Assembly (NCBI RefSeq): GCF_001399755.1
Contig: NZ_LJCP01000011.1
Location: forward strand, 248,001 to 312,000
DNA: 64,000 nucleotides
Direction: 5' to 3'
Origin: Thiohalorhabdus denitrificans
GTDB taxonomy: Bacteria > Pseudomonadota > Gammaproteobacteria > Thiohalorhabdales > Thiohalorhabdaceae
The notes below the pieces were generated by a model, which made no database searches, was not told the origin of the DNA, and saw only the letters and a program-made list of their open reading frames with translations. A program made the translations under genes and the position numbers. This document shows positions 55,412-64,000 of the stretch, piece after piece (positions within the stretch are counted from its first letter, which is position 1; each line of letters starts with the position of its first letter).

Positions 55412-56094
55412 GGAAGGCGCCTTCGGCTCGGCTGCTGGTGTTCGCCAAGGCCCCCGTTCCGGGGCGGGTCTTCCGGCGGCTGGCGCCCGCCCTGGGCGCG
55501 GGCGACCGGGTGCGGCTGCACATGCGCCTCACCGCCGCCACCCTGGAGCGCCTGGCGGGGGCCGGTCCCTGGCGGACCCGGCTGTACGCCGCGCCGCCCG
55601 CCGGCGCCCCCTTCCTGCGCGCCTGCGCCCGCCGCCACCGCATCCCCCTGCGGCCCCAGCACGGCCGGGACCTGGGGGAGCGCATGCGCCACACCCTCGA
55701 GGAGGCCCTGGCCGGGGGCGGTCCGGCGGTACTGGTGGGTACAGACCTGCCGGAGCGGGGGCCGGAGTCGGTGGCCGCCGCCTTTCGGGCCCTGGCGGAG
55801 GGCGCCGATGCCGTGCTCCAGCCCACCGAGGACGGCGGCTACGGGCTAATCGGGCTCGCCCGTCCCCTGCCGGAGCTGTTCCGGGCCATCCCCTGGGGCA
55901 CGGAACGGGTGGCTGCCGTCAGCCGGGAGCGCCTGCGCGCCGCCGGGGCGGAGTGGCGGGAGCTGCCGGCCACCTGGGACGTGGACCGGCCGGAGGATCT
56001 GGCGCGCCTCGACCCGGCCCTGTTGCGGGGCCTCACTCCGCTGGCCCCACAACAGGGCCAGCCGCCAGAGGCTCTCGACCCGACCAACGGGTAG
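55408..56094 (+). CDS. Arsenosugar biosynthesis glycosyltransferase, TIGR04282 (DUF2064) type
   Basis: 228 residues with a nucleotidyl/glycosyltransferase A fold: LLVFAKAPVPGRVFRRLAP at the start, GRDLGERMRHTLEEAL, VLVGTDLPERGPESVAAAF, LQPTEDGGYGLIGLARPLPELFRAIPWGTERV. Family members read GRVKTRL where this one reads GRVFRRL. ATG overlaps the preceding stop (ATGA). With arsS and the TIGR04283 gene it forms a compact coupled operon. Confidence 0.88.
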   Translation: MRKAPSARLLVFAKAPVPGRVFRRLAPALGAGDRVRLHMRLTAATLERLAGAGPWRTRLYAAPPAGAPFLRACARRHRIPLRPQHGRDLGERMRHTLEEALAGGGPAVLVGTDLPERGPESVAAAFRALAEGADAVLQPTEDGGYGLIGLARPLPELFRAIPWGTERVAAVSRERLRAAGAEWRELPATWDVDRPEDLARLDPALLRGLTPLAPQQGQPPEALDPTNG

Positions 56095-56100
56095 CGCCCC

Positions 56101-56170
56101 TGTGGGAGCGGTCCGTGACCGCGACGCGGTTGCCAATCGCCAGCGGTCGCGACTGATAGCCGCTCCCACA
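56101..56170. repeat. REP-type palindromic repeat
   Basis: TGTGGGAGCGGTCCGTGACC to ACTGATAGCCGCTCCCACA with GCGAC and GTCGCGAC cores, directly after the glycosyltransferase operon and before the convergent regulator gene. Confidence 0.8.
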
Positions 56171-56244
56171 ATCCGATTCAGGCTCTATCCGGGCCGGCCA
56201 GCGTATCCGACAGACGGGTACCCAGAGAGGGCCCAACGGCCCTC

Positions 56245-56922
56245 CTACTTCGTTTCCCCCTCCCCGGAATCCTCCTCCACCGGATGGCCCCCGGCCTTCC
56301 ACTCCGGGTAGCCGTACTCCAGCCGCCGTGCCTCGTAGCCCCGCTCGCGCAGGCGCGCCACCGCCTCGTAGGCCAGCACGCAGTAGGGGCCGCGGCAGTA
56401 GGCCACCACCTCCTGGTCCGGGGGCAGACCCTCCAATCGGGACTCCAGATCCTCCAGGGGGACGTTCACGGCGCCGGGCAGGTGGCCCTCGGCGTACTCC
56501 TCCTCGGGGCGGACATCCAGCACCGTAACCCCGCCGTCCCGGGCCCGGCTGAGGAGCTCCTCGGCCGCCAGGGGGTCCATGCGGTCCTTGGTGGCCAGGT
56601 TGGAGGCGATCAGCCGCTCCACCTCCGCCAGGTTGTTCTCCGCCACCTTGCGCAGGGCGTCCAGCAGCTCCACCACCTCGTCCCCCGCTACGCGGTAGTA
56701 GACGTAGAGCCCCTCCTTGCGGGTGGTCACCAGCCCGGCCTGGCGCAGCTGCTGGAGGTGCTGGGAGGCGTTGGCCACGCTCAGCCCCGAGACCCGCGCC
56801 AGCGCCTCCACGCTGCGGTCGCCCTGGGCCAGGTACTCCAGCAGCTCCAGCCGGTTGGCGTTGGAGAGCGCCTTGCCCACGCGGGCGAACTGCTCGGCGA
56901 GCGCGTGCTTGAAGTCACTCAT
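56245..56922 (-). CDS. ArsR-type regulator fused to a rhodanese domain
   Basis: 225 residues. Residues 1-90 are an ArsR wHTH (ALSNANRLELLEYLAQ, VEALARVSGLSVANASQHLQQLRQAGLV). Residues 115-220 form a rhodanese domain (VTVLDVRPEEEYAEGHLPGAVNVPLED) with active-site Cys176 and a second Cys181 in VAYCRGPYCVLAYEA. The wHTH part has no Cys, so it cannot sense arsenite as ArsR does; persulfide on the rhodanese Cys is a likelier signal. It is divergent from the sterol desaturase-like gene and shares its promoter region. Confidence 0.9.
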   Translation of the reverse strand: MSDFKHALAEQFARVGKALSNANRLELLEYLAQGDRSVEALARVSGLSVANASQHLQQLRQAGLVTTRKEGLYVYYRVAGDEVVELLDALRKVAENNLAEVERLIASNLATKDRMDPLAAEELLSRARDGGVTVLDVRPEEEYAEGHLPGAVNVPLEDLESRLEGLPPDQEVVAYCRGPYCVLAYEAVARLRERGYEARRLEYGYPEWKAGGHPVEEDSGEGETK

Positions 56923-56948
56923 GGTGCATCCACTATTTGAATGATCAA

Positions 56949-56958
56949 TTGAACATTG
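56949..56958. promoter_or_regulatory. Putative operator in the shared promoter of the ArsR-rhodanese regulator
   Basis: TTGAACATTG, reverse complement CAATGTTCAA, in an AT-rich stretch between divergent genes; TTGAATGATCAA just before it forms a short dyad. The same 10-mer occurs at 61062-61071 ahead of the TauE gene, and the similarity extends beyond it. Confidence 0.5.
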
Positions 56959-57014
56959 TACTCTATAGCTCGTTCAGCCCTGAACCCGAACCAGACCTAT
57001 GGCGGAGGTTCCCC

Positions 57015-57884
57015 ATGACGGTTTCGGAATTGCTGCTCGCCTACGAGCCCCAGATCCGCCTCGGCTTCTTCCTGGGTGTCCTCGGCGTCATGCTGTTCTC
57101 AGAGGCTGCGGTACCCCGCCGGCCCCGCAGCCAGCCGCGCTGGGTGCGCTGGCTCAACAACCTGGGCCTGGTGGTCCTCAACACCGTCCTGCTGCGCCTG
57201 CTGTTTCCCGCCGCGGCCGTGGGCGCCGCCCTGTACGCCGAGAGCCAGGGCTGGGGCCTGTTCAACCAGTGGGCCCTGCCGGGCGTCCTGGTGCTGGTGC
57301 TCAGCGTGGTGATCCTGGACCTGATCGTCTACCTCCAGCACGTCATGTTCCACGCCGTGCCGGCGCTGTGGCGGCTGCACCGGGTCCACCACGCCGACCT
57401 GGACTTCGATACCACCACCGGCCTGCGCTTCCATCCCGTCGAGATCGTGCTGTCCATGGTCCTCAAGCTGGGGGCGGTGGTGGCGCTGGGGGCCTCGCCC
57501 GCCGGCGTGCTGGTCTTCGAGGTACTGCTCAACGCCACCGCCCTGTTCAACCACGGCAACCTGCGGCTGCCCACCGGCGTGGACCGGGTCCTGCGCTGGA
57601 TCGTGGTGACGCCGGACATGCACCGCGTGCACCACTCCCTGGAGGGCGACGAGACCAACAGCAACTTCGGCTTCAACCTGCCCTGGTGGGACCGCCTGCT
57701 GGGCACCTACCGGGACCAGCCGCGCGCCGGCCACGAGGGCATGACCATCGGCATCCATAGCGTGCGCGATCCGCGAGCCGCGGAGTGGCTCGACGGCATG
57801 CTCATCGGCATCCCGTTCCGCGGCGGCACCCCGGAATACCCCATCAACCAGCGTTTCCAGGAGAAGACCGATGGCACCGCCTAA
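57015..57884 (+). CDS. Sterol desaturase/fatty acid hydroxylase superfamily protein
   Basis: 289 residues with four or more membrane helices and the diiron His clusters QHVMFHAVPALWRLHRVHHADLDF (in two blocks near residue 115), HGNLRLP and DMHRVHHSLEGDETNSNFGF. Substrate unknown; family members hydroxylate or desaturate lipids. ATG at 57015 has GGAGG; upstream codons look non-coding. It overlaps the TVP38-rhodanese gene by 14 nt, so it belongs to the sulfur/arsenic operon. Confidence 0.88.
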   Translation: MTVSELLLAYEPQIRLGFFLGVLGVMLFSEAAVPRRPRSQPRWVRWLNNLGLVVLNTVLLRLLFPAAAVGAALYAESQGWGLFNQWALPGVLVLVLSVVILDLIVYLQHVMFHAVPALWRLHRVHHADLDFDTTTGLRFHPVEIVLSMVLKLGAVVALGASPAGVLVFEVLLNATALFNHGNLRLPTGVDRVLRWIVVTPDMHRVHHSLEGDETNSNFGFNLPWWDRLLGTYRDQPRAGHEGMTIGIHSVRDPRAAEWLDGMLIGIPFRGGTPEYPINQRFQEKTDGTA

Positions 57885-58881
57885 GTGGCTGCGCTGGCTG
57901 CTCGGCGGCCTGCTGCTCCTGGCCGTCGCCGCCGCCCTATTCTACCGCGACCGGATAGACCCCGCCGATGTGGAGGCGTGGATCCAGGGCACCGGGGGCC
58001 TGGCCCCCCTGCTGTTCCTCGCCCTGTACACCCTTGGGGCGGTGCTCTTCCTGCCCGGCTCCGTGCTGACCCTGGCCGGCGGCGCCCTGTTCGGGCCCGT
58101 GCTGGGCACGGCGGTGAACCTGGCCGGGGCCACCATCGGCGGCACCCTGGCCTTCCTCATCGCCCGCTACCTGGCCTCCGACTGGGTGGCCGAGCGCGCC
58201 GGTGGCCGTCTGAAGCAGCTCAAGGAGGGCGTGGAGGCGGAGGGCTGGCGCTTCGTGGCCTTCACCCGGCTGGTGCCCATCTTCCCCTACAACCTGCTCA
58301 ACTACGCCCTGGGCCTCACCCGCATCCCGGTACTGCCCTACGTGGTCGCCACCCTGGTGTGCATGGCCCCGGGGGCCGCCGCCTACACCTACCTCGGCTA
58401 CGTGGGCCGCGAGGCGGCCACCGGCGCCGAGGGGCTGATCCAGAAGGGCCTGCTGGGGCTGGGACTGCTGGCCCTGGCGGCCTTCCTGCCCCGACTGGTG
58501 GCCCGGCTGCGGCGACGGCCCATGCTGGATGTGGACGAGGTCCACCGCCGCCTGGAGGCAGGCGATGATCTGTTGGTGGTGGACGTACGCTCCCCCGCCG
58601 AGCTCTCCGGGGAGCTGGGTCGCATCCCCGACGCGATCAATATCCCCGTGGACGAGCTGCCACGGCGCCTCGACGAGCTGGCCGACGCCGCGGAGCGCCC
58701 CCTGGCCCTGTTCTGCAAGACCGACCGCCGCTCGGCCAAGGCCGCCGACCTCCTCGCCCGCAACGGCTTCGCCGACGTCCACGTGGTCCGCGGTGGCATG
58801 ACGGCCTGGAACGAAGCGGGCCTGCCCGTGGCCGAGGGTGCCGGACCTAATGACAGTCAACCACAGGAGGCCACCGGATGA
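57871..58881 (+). CDS. TVP38/TMEM64 membrane protein fused to a rhodanese domain
   Basis: 336 residues. Residues 1-215 are a TVP38/DedA-like membrane protein: helix near the start, YTLGAVLFLPGSVLTLAGGALFGPVLGTAVNLAGA (in parts, residues 50-85), GWRFVAFTRLVPIFPYNLLNYALGLT. Residues 220-325 are a rhodanese domain (LLVVDVRSPAELSGELGRIPDAINIPVDEL) with Cys in ALFCKTDRRSAKAADLLARNG. This suggests sulfur handling at the inner face of the membrane. It overlaps both neighbours. Confidence 0.9.
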   Translation: MAPPKWLRWLLGGLLLLAVAAALFYRDRIDPADVEAWIQGTGGLAPLLFLALYTLGAVLFLPGSVLTLAGGALFGPVLGTAVNLAGATIGGTLAFLIARYLASDWVAERAGGRLKQLKEGVEAEGWRFVAFTRLVPIFPYNLLNYALGLTRIPVLPYVVATLVCMAPGAAAYTYLGYVGREAATGAEGLIQKGLLGLGLLALAAFLPRLVARLRRRPMLDVDEVHRRLEAGDDLLVVDVRSPAELSGELGRIPDAINIPVDELPRRLDELADAAERPLALFCKTDRRSAKAADLLARNGFADVHVVRGGMTAWNEAGLPVAEGAGPNDSQPQEATG

Positions 58882-59216
58882 GCACTACCCTGGTGATCCT
58901 GCAGACGGATCCCGCCACCGATCCTGACGCCGCCGGTGAGGGCCTGCGCTTCGCCGGTGCGGCCCTCGCCGAGGGCCACGACGTGCGGATCCATCTCCTG
59001 CGCGGCGCGGCCGCCCTCGCCGGGCGCGACGCCTACCCCGAGCAGGGCGAGCTGATGGAGGAGCTCATGGAGGCGGACCTGGCCGTCTCCGCCTGCGGCA
59101 AGGCCCTGGACGGGGCCGGCCTTGCCGACGCCGACCTGCGGCCCGGCATCGAGCGCGGCTCTATGAAGGCCCTGGCCGGCTGGGCGGCCGCCAGCGACAC
59201 CGTCCTCACCTTCTGA
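58878..59216 (+). CDS. DsrE/DsrF-like small sulfurtransferase
   Basis: 112 residues: TLVILQTDPATDPDAAGEGLRFAGAALAEGHDVRIHLL at the start (a Rossmann-like DsrE fold) and a conserved Cys in LAVSACGKALDGAGLADADL. DsrE-type proteins carry sulfane sulfur on this Cys. ATG overlaps the preceding stop (ATGA). It is followed after 32 nt by arsM. Confidence 0.85.
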   Translation: MSTTLVILQTDPATDPDAAGEGLRFAGAALAEGHDVRIHLLRGAAALAGRDAYPEQGELMEELMEADLAVSACGKALDGAGLADADLRPGIERGSMKALAGWAAASDTVLTF

Positions 59217-59248
59217 TCCCGGCCGATAACTGCCACGAGGAGACCGCG

Positions 59249-60364
59249 ATGAGCGCCCACGATCCCGTCATGGACCGTTACTCCCGGGGAGCCCAGGCCG
59301 TGGAGCCGGCGCTGTGCTGCCCCACCGACTACGACCCCGCCCTGCTGGAGGCCCTGCCCGCCGAGATCCTGGAGAAGGACTACGGCTGCGGCGACCCCTC
59401 CCGCTATGTGTGCGAAGGCGACACGGTGCTGGACCTGGGCGCCGGCGGCGGCAAGATCTGCTACATGGCCGCCCAGCTGATTGGGCCCGAGGGCCGGGTG
59501 ATCGGCGTGGACGCCAATGACGACATGCTGGCCCTGGCCCGCAAGTACCAGCCGGAGATGGCCGAGCGCCTGGGCGGCGACCGGGTGGAATTCCGCAAGG
59601 GCCGCATCGAGGACCTGGGACTGGACCTGGAGGCCCAGGATCGCCGCCTGGCCGAGCACCCGGTAGGCACCAGCGCCGATCTGGCCGACCTGGAGGCGTG
59701 GCGGGAACGCCAACGCGCCGAGGCGCCGCTGGTGGCCGCCGATTCGGTGGACCTGGTGGTCTCCAACTGCGTCCTCAACCTGGTGCGCGATACCGACAAG
59801 GAGCAGCTGGTGCGGGAGATCCACCGGGTGCTGCGCCCGGGCGGACGGGTGGCCGTCTCCGACATCGTCAGCGACGAGCCGGTGCCGGAGTCCCTGAAGG
59901 CGGACCCGGAGCTGTGGAGCGGCTGCATCAGCGGCGCCTTCCAGGAGGAGGACTTCGCCGCCGCCTTCGCCCGCGCCGGCTTCGCCGCCATCCGCTACGA
60001 CAAATGGGACGCCGAGCCCTGGCAGGTGGTGGAGGGCATCGAATTCCGCTCCGTCACCCTCACCGCGGTGAAGCCCGAGACCGGGCCCTGCCTGGATTAC
60101 GGCCACGCGGTGGTCTACCGGGGACCCTTCGCCAGCGTCACCGACGACGAGGGCCACATCTTCCCGCGGGGGGCGCGCATGGCGGTCTGCGAGCGCACCT
60201 TCCGCCACCTTACGGAGGGTCCCCAGGCCGCCGACTTCATCGGCATTGCGCCCGCCGAGAATGGCGAGCCGGCCACCTTCTGCGCCCCGCCGGGCACCCG
60301 GCGTGCCCCCGCCGAGACCAAGGGCGGCGGCCACGCCGGGGGTGGAGGCGGCTCCTGCTGCTAG
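59249..60364 (+). CDS. arsM: Arsenite methyltransferase ArsM
   Basis: 371 residues. SAM site VLDLGAGGGKICYMAAQL; arsenic-related Cys at 23/24 (ALCCPTDYD), 47, 71, 174 (VVSNCVLNL) and 226 (LWSGCISGAF), the last two matching conserved ArsM positions. The C-terminal extension includes SVTDDEGHIFPRGARMAVCERT and ends GGGGGSCC, a vicinal pair. ArsM turns arsenite into methylated forms, the substrate for ArsS. It belongs to the arsenosugar-associated subfamily. AGGAG site before ATG. Confidence 0.93.
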   Translation: MSAHDPVMDRYSRGAQAVEPALCCPTDYDPALLEALPAEILEKDYGCGDPSRYVCEGDTVLDLGAGGGKICYMAAQLIGPEGRVIGVDANDDMLALARKYQPEMAERLGGDRVEFRKGRIEDLGLDLEAQDRRLAEHPVGTSADLADLEAWRERQRAEAPLVAADSVDLVVSNCVLNLVRDTDKEQLVREIHRVLRPGGRVAVSDIVSDEPVPESLKADPELWSGCISGAFQEEDFAAAFARAGFAAIRYDKWDAEPWQVVEGIEFRSVTLTAVKPETGPCLDYGHAVVYRGPFASVTDDEGHIFPRGARMAVCERTFRHLTEGPQAADFIGIAPAENGEPATFCAPPGTRRAPAETKGGGHAGGGGGSCC

Positions 60365-60398
60365 CCCGCCCCTTGCCCCAACCCGCAAAGGAAGCCCC

Positions 60399-60854
60399 AT
60401 GAACCGCAACATGCTCCGTCACGCCCTCCCCGCCGCCCTCCTCCTGGGCGCGCTCGGCCTGGCCACGCCGGCCCAGGCCGGCGACGACGCCGTGGAGGCC
60501 GCGCTGGGCGACCACTTCGCCTTCGAGTCCTACAGCGGAGGCGGCGTGCGTCCCGAGCAGATCACCCCCGACCTCTGGGAGCGCTTCGTGGTGATCGACA
60601 CCCGCGACGCCGGTCAGTACGAGGAGGACCACATCCCCGGCGCCGAGCACATTGAATGGCGCCAGGTCCTCAACGAGCGGGACCGGATCCCCGAGGACGA
60701 GCCGGTGCTCCTGTACTGCAACACCTCCAGCCTCTCCGCCCAGGCGGCTCTGGCGCTCCGCATGACGGGCTACGACAACGTCAAGATCCTGGCCGGCGGC
60801 TTCGACGCCTGGAAGGCCAAGGGCGGCTTCGAGGCCTACAAACAGGCGGAGTGA
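60399..60854 (+). CDS. Exported rhodanese-like protein
   Basis: 151 residues. Signal peptide (LPAALLLGALGLATPAQAGD, cleaved near AQA). Rhodanese fold: FVVIDTRDAGQYEEDHIPGAEHIEW and active-site loop LLYCNTSSLSAQAALALRMTGYDNVKILAGGFDAW with Cys near residue 108. Periplasmic sulfur transfer is inferred. AAAGGA site. The stop overlaps the start of the degenerate ORF that follows. Confidence 0.87.
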   Translation: MNRNMLRHALPAALLLGALGLATPAQAGDDAVEAALGDHFAFESYSGGGVRPEQITPDLWERFVVIDTRDAGQYEEDHIPGAEHIEWRQVLNERDRIPEDEPVLLYCNTSSLSAQAALALRMTGYDNVKILAGGFDAWKAKGGFEAYKQAE

Positions 60855-61003
60855 GCAACCCCCTGCGGAGGCGCTCCCCCTGCCCACGGCGGCGGGAGCG
60901 GGCGGCCGGGGCCGTGCGACTGTCCGTGGGTCACTCCACTACCCGCGGGGACGTGGAGCGGGCCGCCACGGCCCTGGTCCTCGCCCACGCGGAGCTGACG
61001 TAA
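60851..61003 (+). pseudogene. Remnant of a cysteine desulfurase C-terminus
   Basis: A 50-codon ORF whose end reads GAVRLSVGHSTTRGDVERAA, close to the C-terminal VRLSLGRxTTxEDVD pattern of class V aminotransferase-type cysteine desulfurases. No pyridoxal-phosphate domain precedes it; the first 20 codons are Arg-rich. It therefore looks like the debris of a deleted gene, retaining its natural stop. Confidence 0.55.
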
Positions 61004-61061
61004 GGAATCGACGCCAACCAACCGCAAGCGGAGCGACCGGAGCGGAAGGTTGCGCGCGGCC

Positions 61062-61071
61062 CAATGTTCAA
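61062..61071. promoter_or_regulatory. Putative operator before the TauE/SafE gene
   Basis: CAATGTTCAA, 43 nt before the exporter ATG, is identical to the reverse complement of 56949-56958. Sequences after it (CTAGTCTTTTGAGTATTTGA) still match the other site at about half the positions. Confidence 0.5.
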
Positions 61072-61113
61072 CTAGTCTTTTGAGTATTTGATAGTCCCAA
61101 CCCGAGTTCCGCC

Positions 61114-61902
61114 ATGTCCCTTTCCGCCATCATCGCCGGTCTGGCCACCGGCATCGTCCTGGGCATCTTCGGCAGCGGCGGCTCCATCATCACCACGCCC
61201 GCCCTGCTGTACCTGCTGCATGTGGAGCCCAAGTCCGCCATCGCCATGAGCCTGGGCATCGTGGCCATCACCGCCACCCTCGCCGCCGCCCAGCATTATC
61301 GTAAGGGCAACGTAAACCCCAAGGTCACCCTGGTGTTCGGGGCCTTCGGCATCCTCGGCACCTATGCGGGCGCCCGGCTGGGTGTCTTCACCCCGGTAGT
61401 GATCCAGCTCGGCATCTTCGCCCTGGTGATGTACGCCGCGGCCTGGCGCATGCTTCGCCCCGCCCAGCCCCGCCAGCAGCACCAATCCGTCGGTGCAGCG
61501 TCGGTGGAGGAAGGCGCCTTGGAGAACATCCGTTACGGACATATCGCCGTCCACGGCGTGGCCGTCGGCGTCCTGACCGGACTGGTGGGGGTCGGCGGCG
61601 GCTTCCTCATCGTGCCCGCCCTGGTGCTGCTGTCGGGGCTGGGCATGAAGCAGGCGGTGGGGACCTCCCTGGCCATCGTGGCGATCAAGTCCTACGCAGG
61701 CTTTTTCGGCTACGCCGGCGACGTGCCCATCGACTACCAGCTCATGGGCGTGTTCACCGCCGTGGCCATCGCCGGCAGCTTCGCCGGCACCTGGATCGGC
61801 CACCGCATCTCCAGCGGCAGCCTCAAGAAGGGCTTCGCCGTATTCCTGCTGCTGGTGGCCACCTACATCCTCTACGACCAATTGGCAGCCGGCATGGCCT
61901 GA
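61114..61902 (+). CDS. Sulfite exporter TauE/SafE family permease
   Basis: 262 residues with about eight helices and the two-fold repeat of the family: GIVLGIFGSGGSIITTPALLYLL near the start and GVLTGLVGVGGGFLIVPALVLLSGL in the second half. Proteins of this family export sulfite, sulfoacetate, thiosulfate or other anions. The insert at 125-150 (QPRQQHQSVGAASVEEG) is cytoplasmic. ATG with an AT-rich promoter upstream. Confidence 0.9.
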   Translation: MSLSAIIAGLATGIVLGIFGSGGSIITTPALLYLLHVEPKSAIAMSLGIVAITATLAAAQHYRKGNVNPKVTLVFGAFGILGTYAGARLGVFTPVVIQLGIFALVMYAAAWRMLRPAQPRQQHQSVGAASVEEGALENIRYGHIAVHGVAVGVLTGLVGVGGGFLIVPALVLLSGLGMKQAVGTSLAIVAIKSYAGFFGYAGDVPIDYQLMGVFTAVAIAGSFAGTWIGHRISSGSLKKGFAVFLLLVATYILYDQLAAGMA

Positions 61903-61932
61903 TGGCCGCCAGACCCGGCTTGCAACGACATC

Positions 61933-61959
61933 GGGCCCGGATCCTCCCGATCCGGGCCC
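61933..61959. terminator. Hairpin between convergent permease and copper chaperone genes
   Basis: GGGCCCGGATC pairs perfectly with GATCCGGGCCC across a CTCCC loop. No T-run; probably a bidirectional terminator. Confidence 0.6.
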
Positions 61960-61984
61960 CATCCGCTCGGCCGTCTGGCGGGAC

Positions 61985-62188
61985 TTAAGCCACCTCGGCC
62001 TGGTAGCCCTCCTCGGCCACGGCCTTCAGCAGGGCGGAGGGATCCGCCGTTCCCGTCACCTCGGCCTTGCCCTCCTCGAGGGAGACCTCGGCGCGTTCCA
62101 CGCCCTCCACCTCCTCCAGGGCCTCCTTCACGGCGTTGACGCAGTGGCCGCAGGTCATGCCCGTCACCTTCAGGGTGGTACCCGCCAT
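61985..62188 (-). CDS. copZ: Copper chaperone, HMA domain
   Basis: 67 residues: TTLKVTGMTCGHCVNAVKEAL with the GMTCGHC copper site, and YQAEVA at the end, a single ferredoxin-like HMA domain. It hands Cu(I) to CopA. Of the two ATGs, 62188 fits the AGGAG site better than 62194, which lies right behind it. Same strand as copA and after it. Confidence 0.92.
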   Translation of the reverse strand: MAGTTLKVTGMTCGHCVNAVKEALEEVEGVERAEVSLEEGKAEVTGTADPSALLKAVAEEGYQAEVA

Positions 62189-62223
62189 TGTCATGCTCCT
62201 TTGGTTCGTCTCATTGGTGGTAA

Positions 62224-64000
<1,777 letters not shown>

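Overview
The window is about 64 kb of very GC-rich bacterial chromosome with densely packed genes, 4-nt ATGA overlaps and frequent GTG/TTG starts. The housekeeping genes (glyQ/glyS, priA, dinB, gmhB, pntAA-AB-B, pepP), a PEP-CTERM protein behind a sigma-54 promoter, and REP-type palindromes point to a gammaproteobacterium. Acidic exported proteins and many sulfur-handling proteins fit a halophilic sulfur-oxidising relative, but that is inference and no marker gene fixes the species. No rRNA, tRNA, CRISPR array, insertion sequence or prophage was recognised.

Layout. 0-3.2 kb: end of a pyruvate dehydrogenase operon, with E1-beta followed by one protein that joins E2 to E3. 3.4-31 kb: mostly core genes: envelope proteins, a TraB-family protein, acyltransferase and heptose phosphatase, glycyl-tRNA synthetase, UbiA-type prenyltransferase, PriA, glutamate-cysteine ligase, DNA polymerase IV, small acetyl- and methyltransferases, a patatin, Xaa-Pro aminopeptidase and the proton-translocating transhydrogenase. 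A short leader peptide with two adjacent Trp codons and a perfect terminator hairpin lies at 20.2-20.4 kb, ahead of an acetyltransferase-methyltransferase pair. 31-40 kb: a 1166-residue flavo-iron-sulfur oxidoreductase that looks like both subunits of an Nfn-type enzyme fused, then a gene-poor stretch, the PEP-CTERM gene and a small metal-related group (YHS-domain protein, MerR regulator, MerR-type promoter).

The most interesting part is 40.5-62 kb, an arsenic/selenium/sulfur island. An arsenic operon on the minus strand (arsR, acr3, a 47-codon ORF, arsI, arsC, ArsP-like permease, Cys-rich protein, small thioredoxin) has three copies of one ArsR-type operator. Next is a selenoneine set: SenA-type synthase, SenB-type selenosugar synthase, and SelD fused to a flavoprotein. 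A MetE-like methyltransferase follows. Then comes an arsenosugar set (flavin disulfide reductase, radical SAM ArsS, two glycosyltransferases, ArsM) interwoven with sulfane-sulfur proteins: an ArsR-rhodanese fusion, a TVP38-rhodanese fusion, a DsrE-like protein, an exported rhodanese and a TauE/SafE exporter. A shared 10-bp motif in two promoters suggests that one regulator controls the whole sulfur/arsenic group.

The window ends in a copper chaperone and a truncated copper P-type ATPase. A recurring theme is proteins of the arsenic genes ending in paired cysteines.
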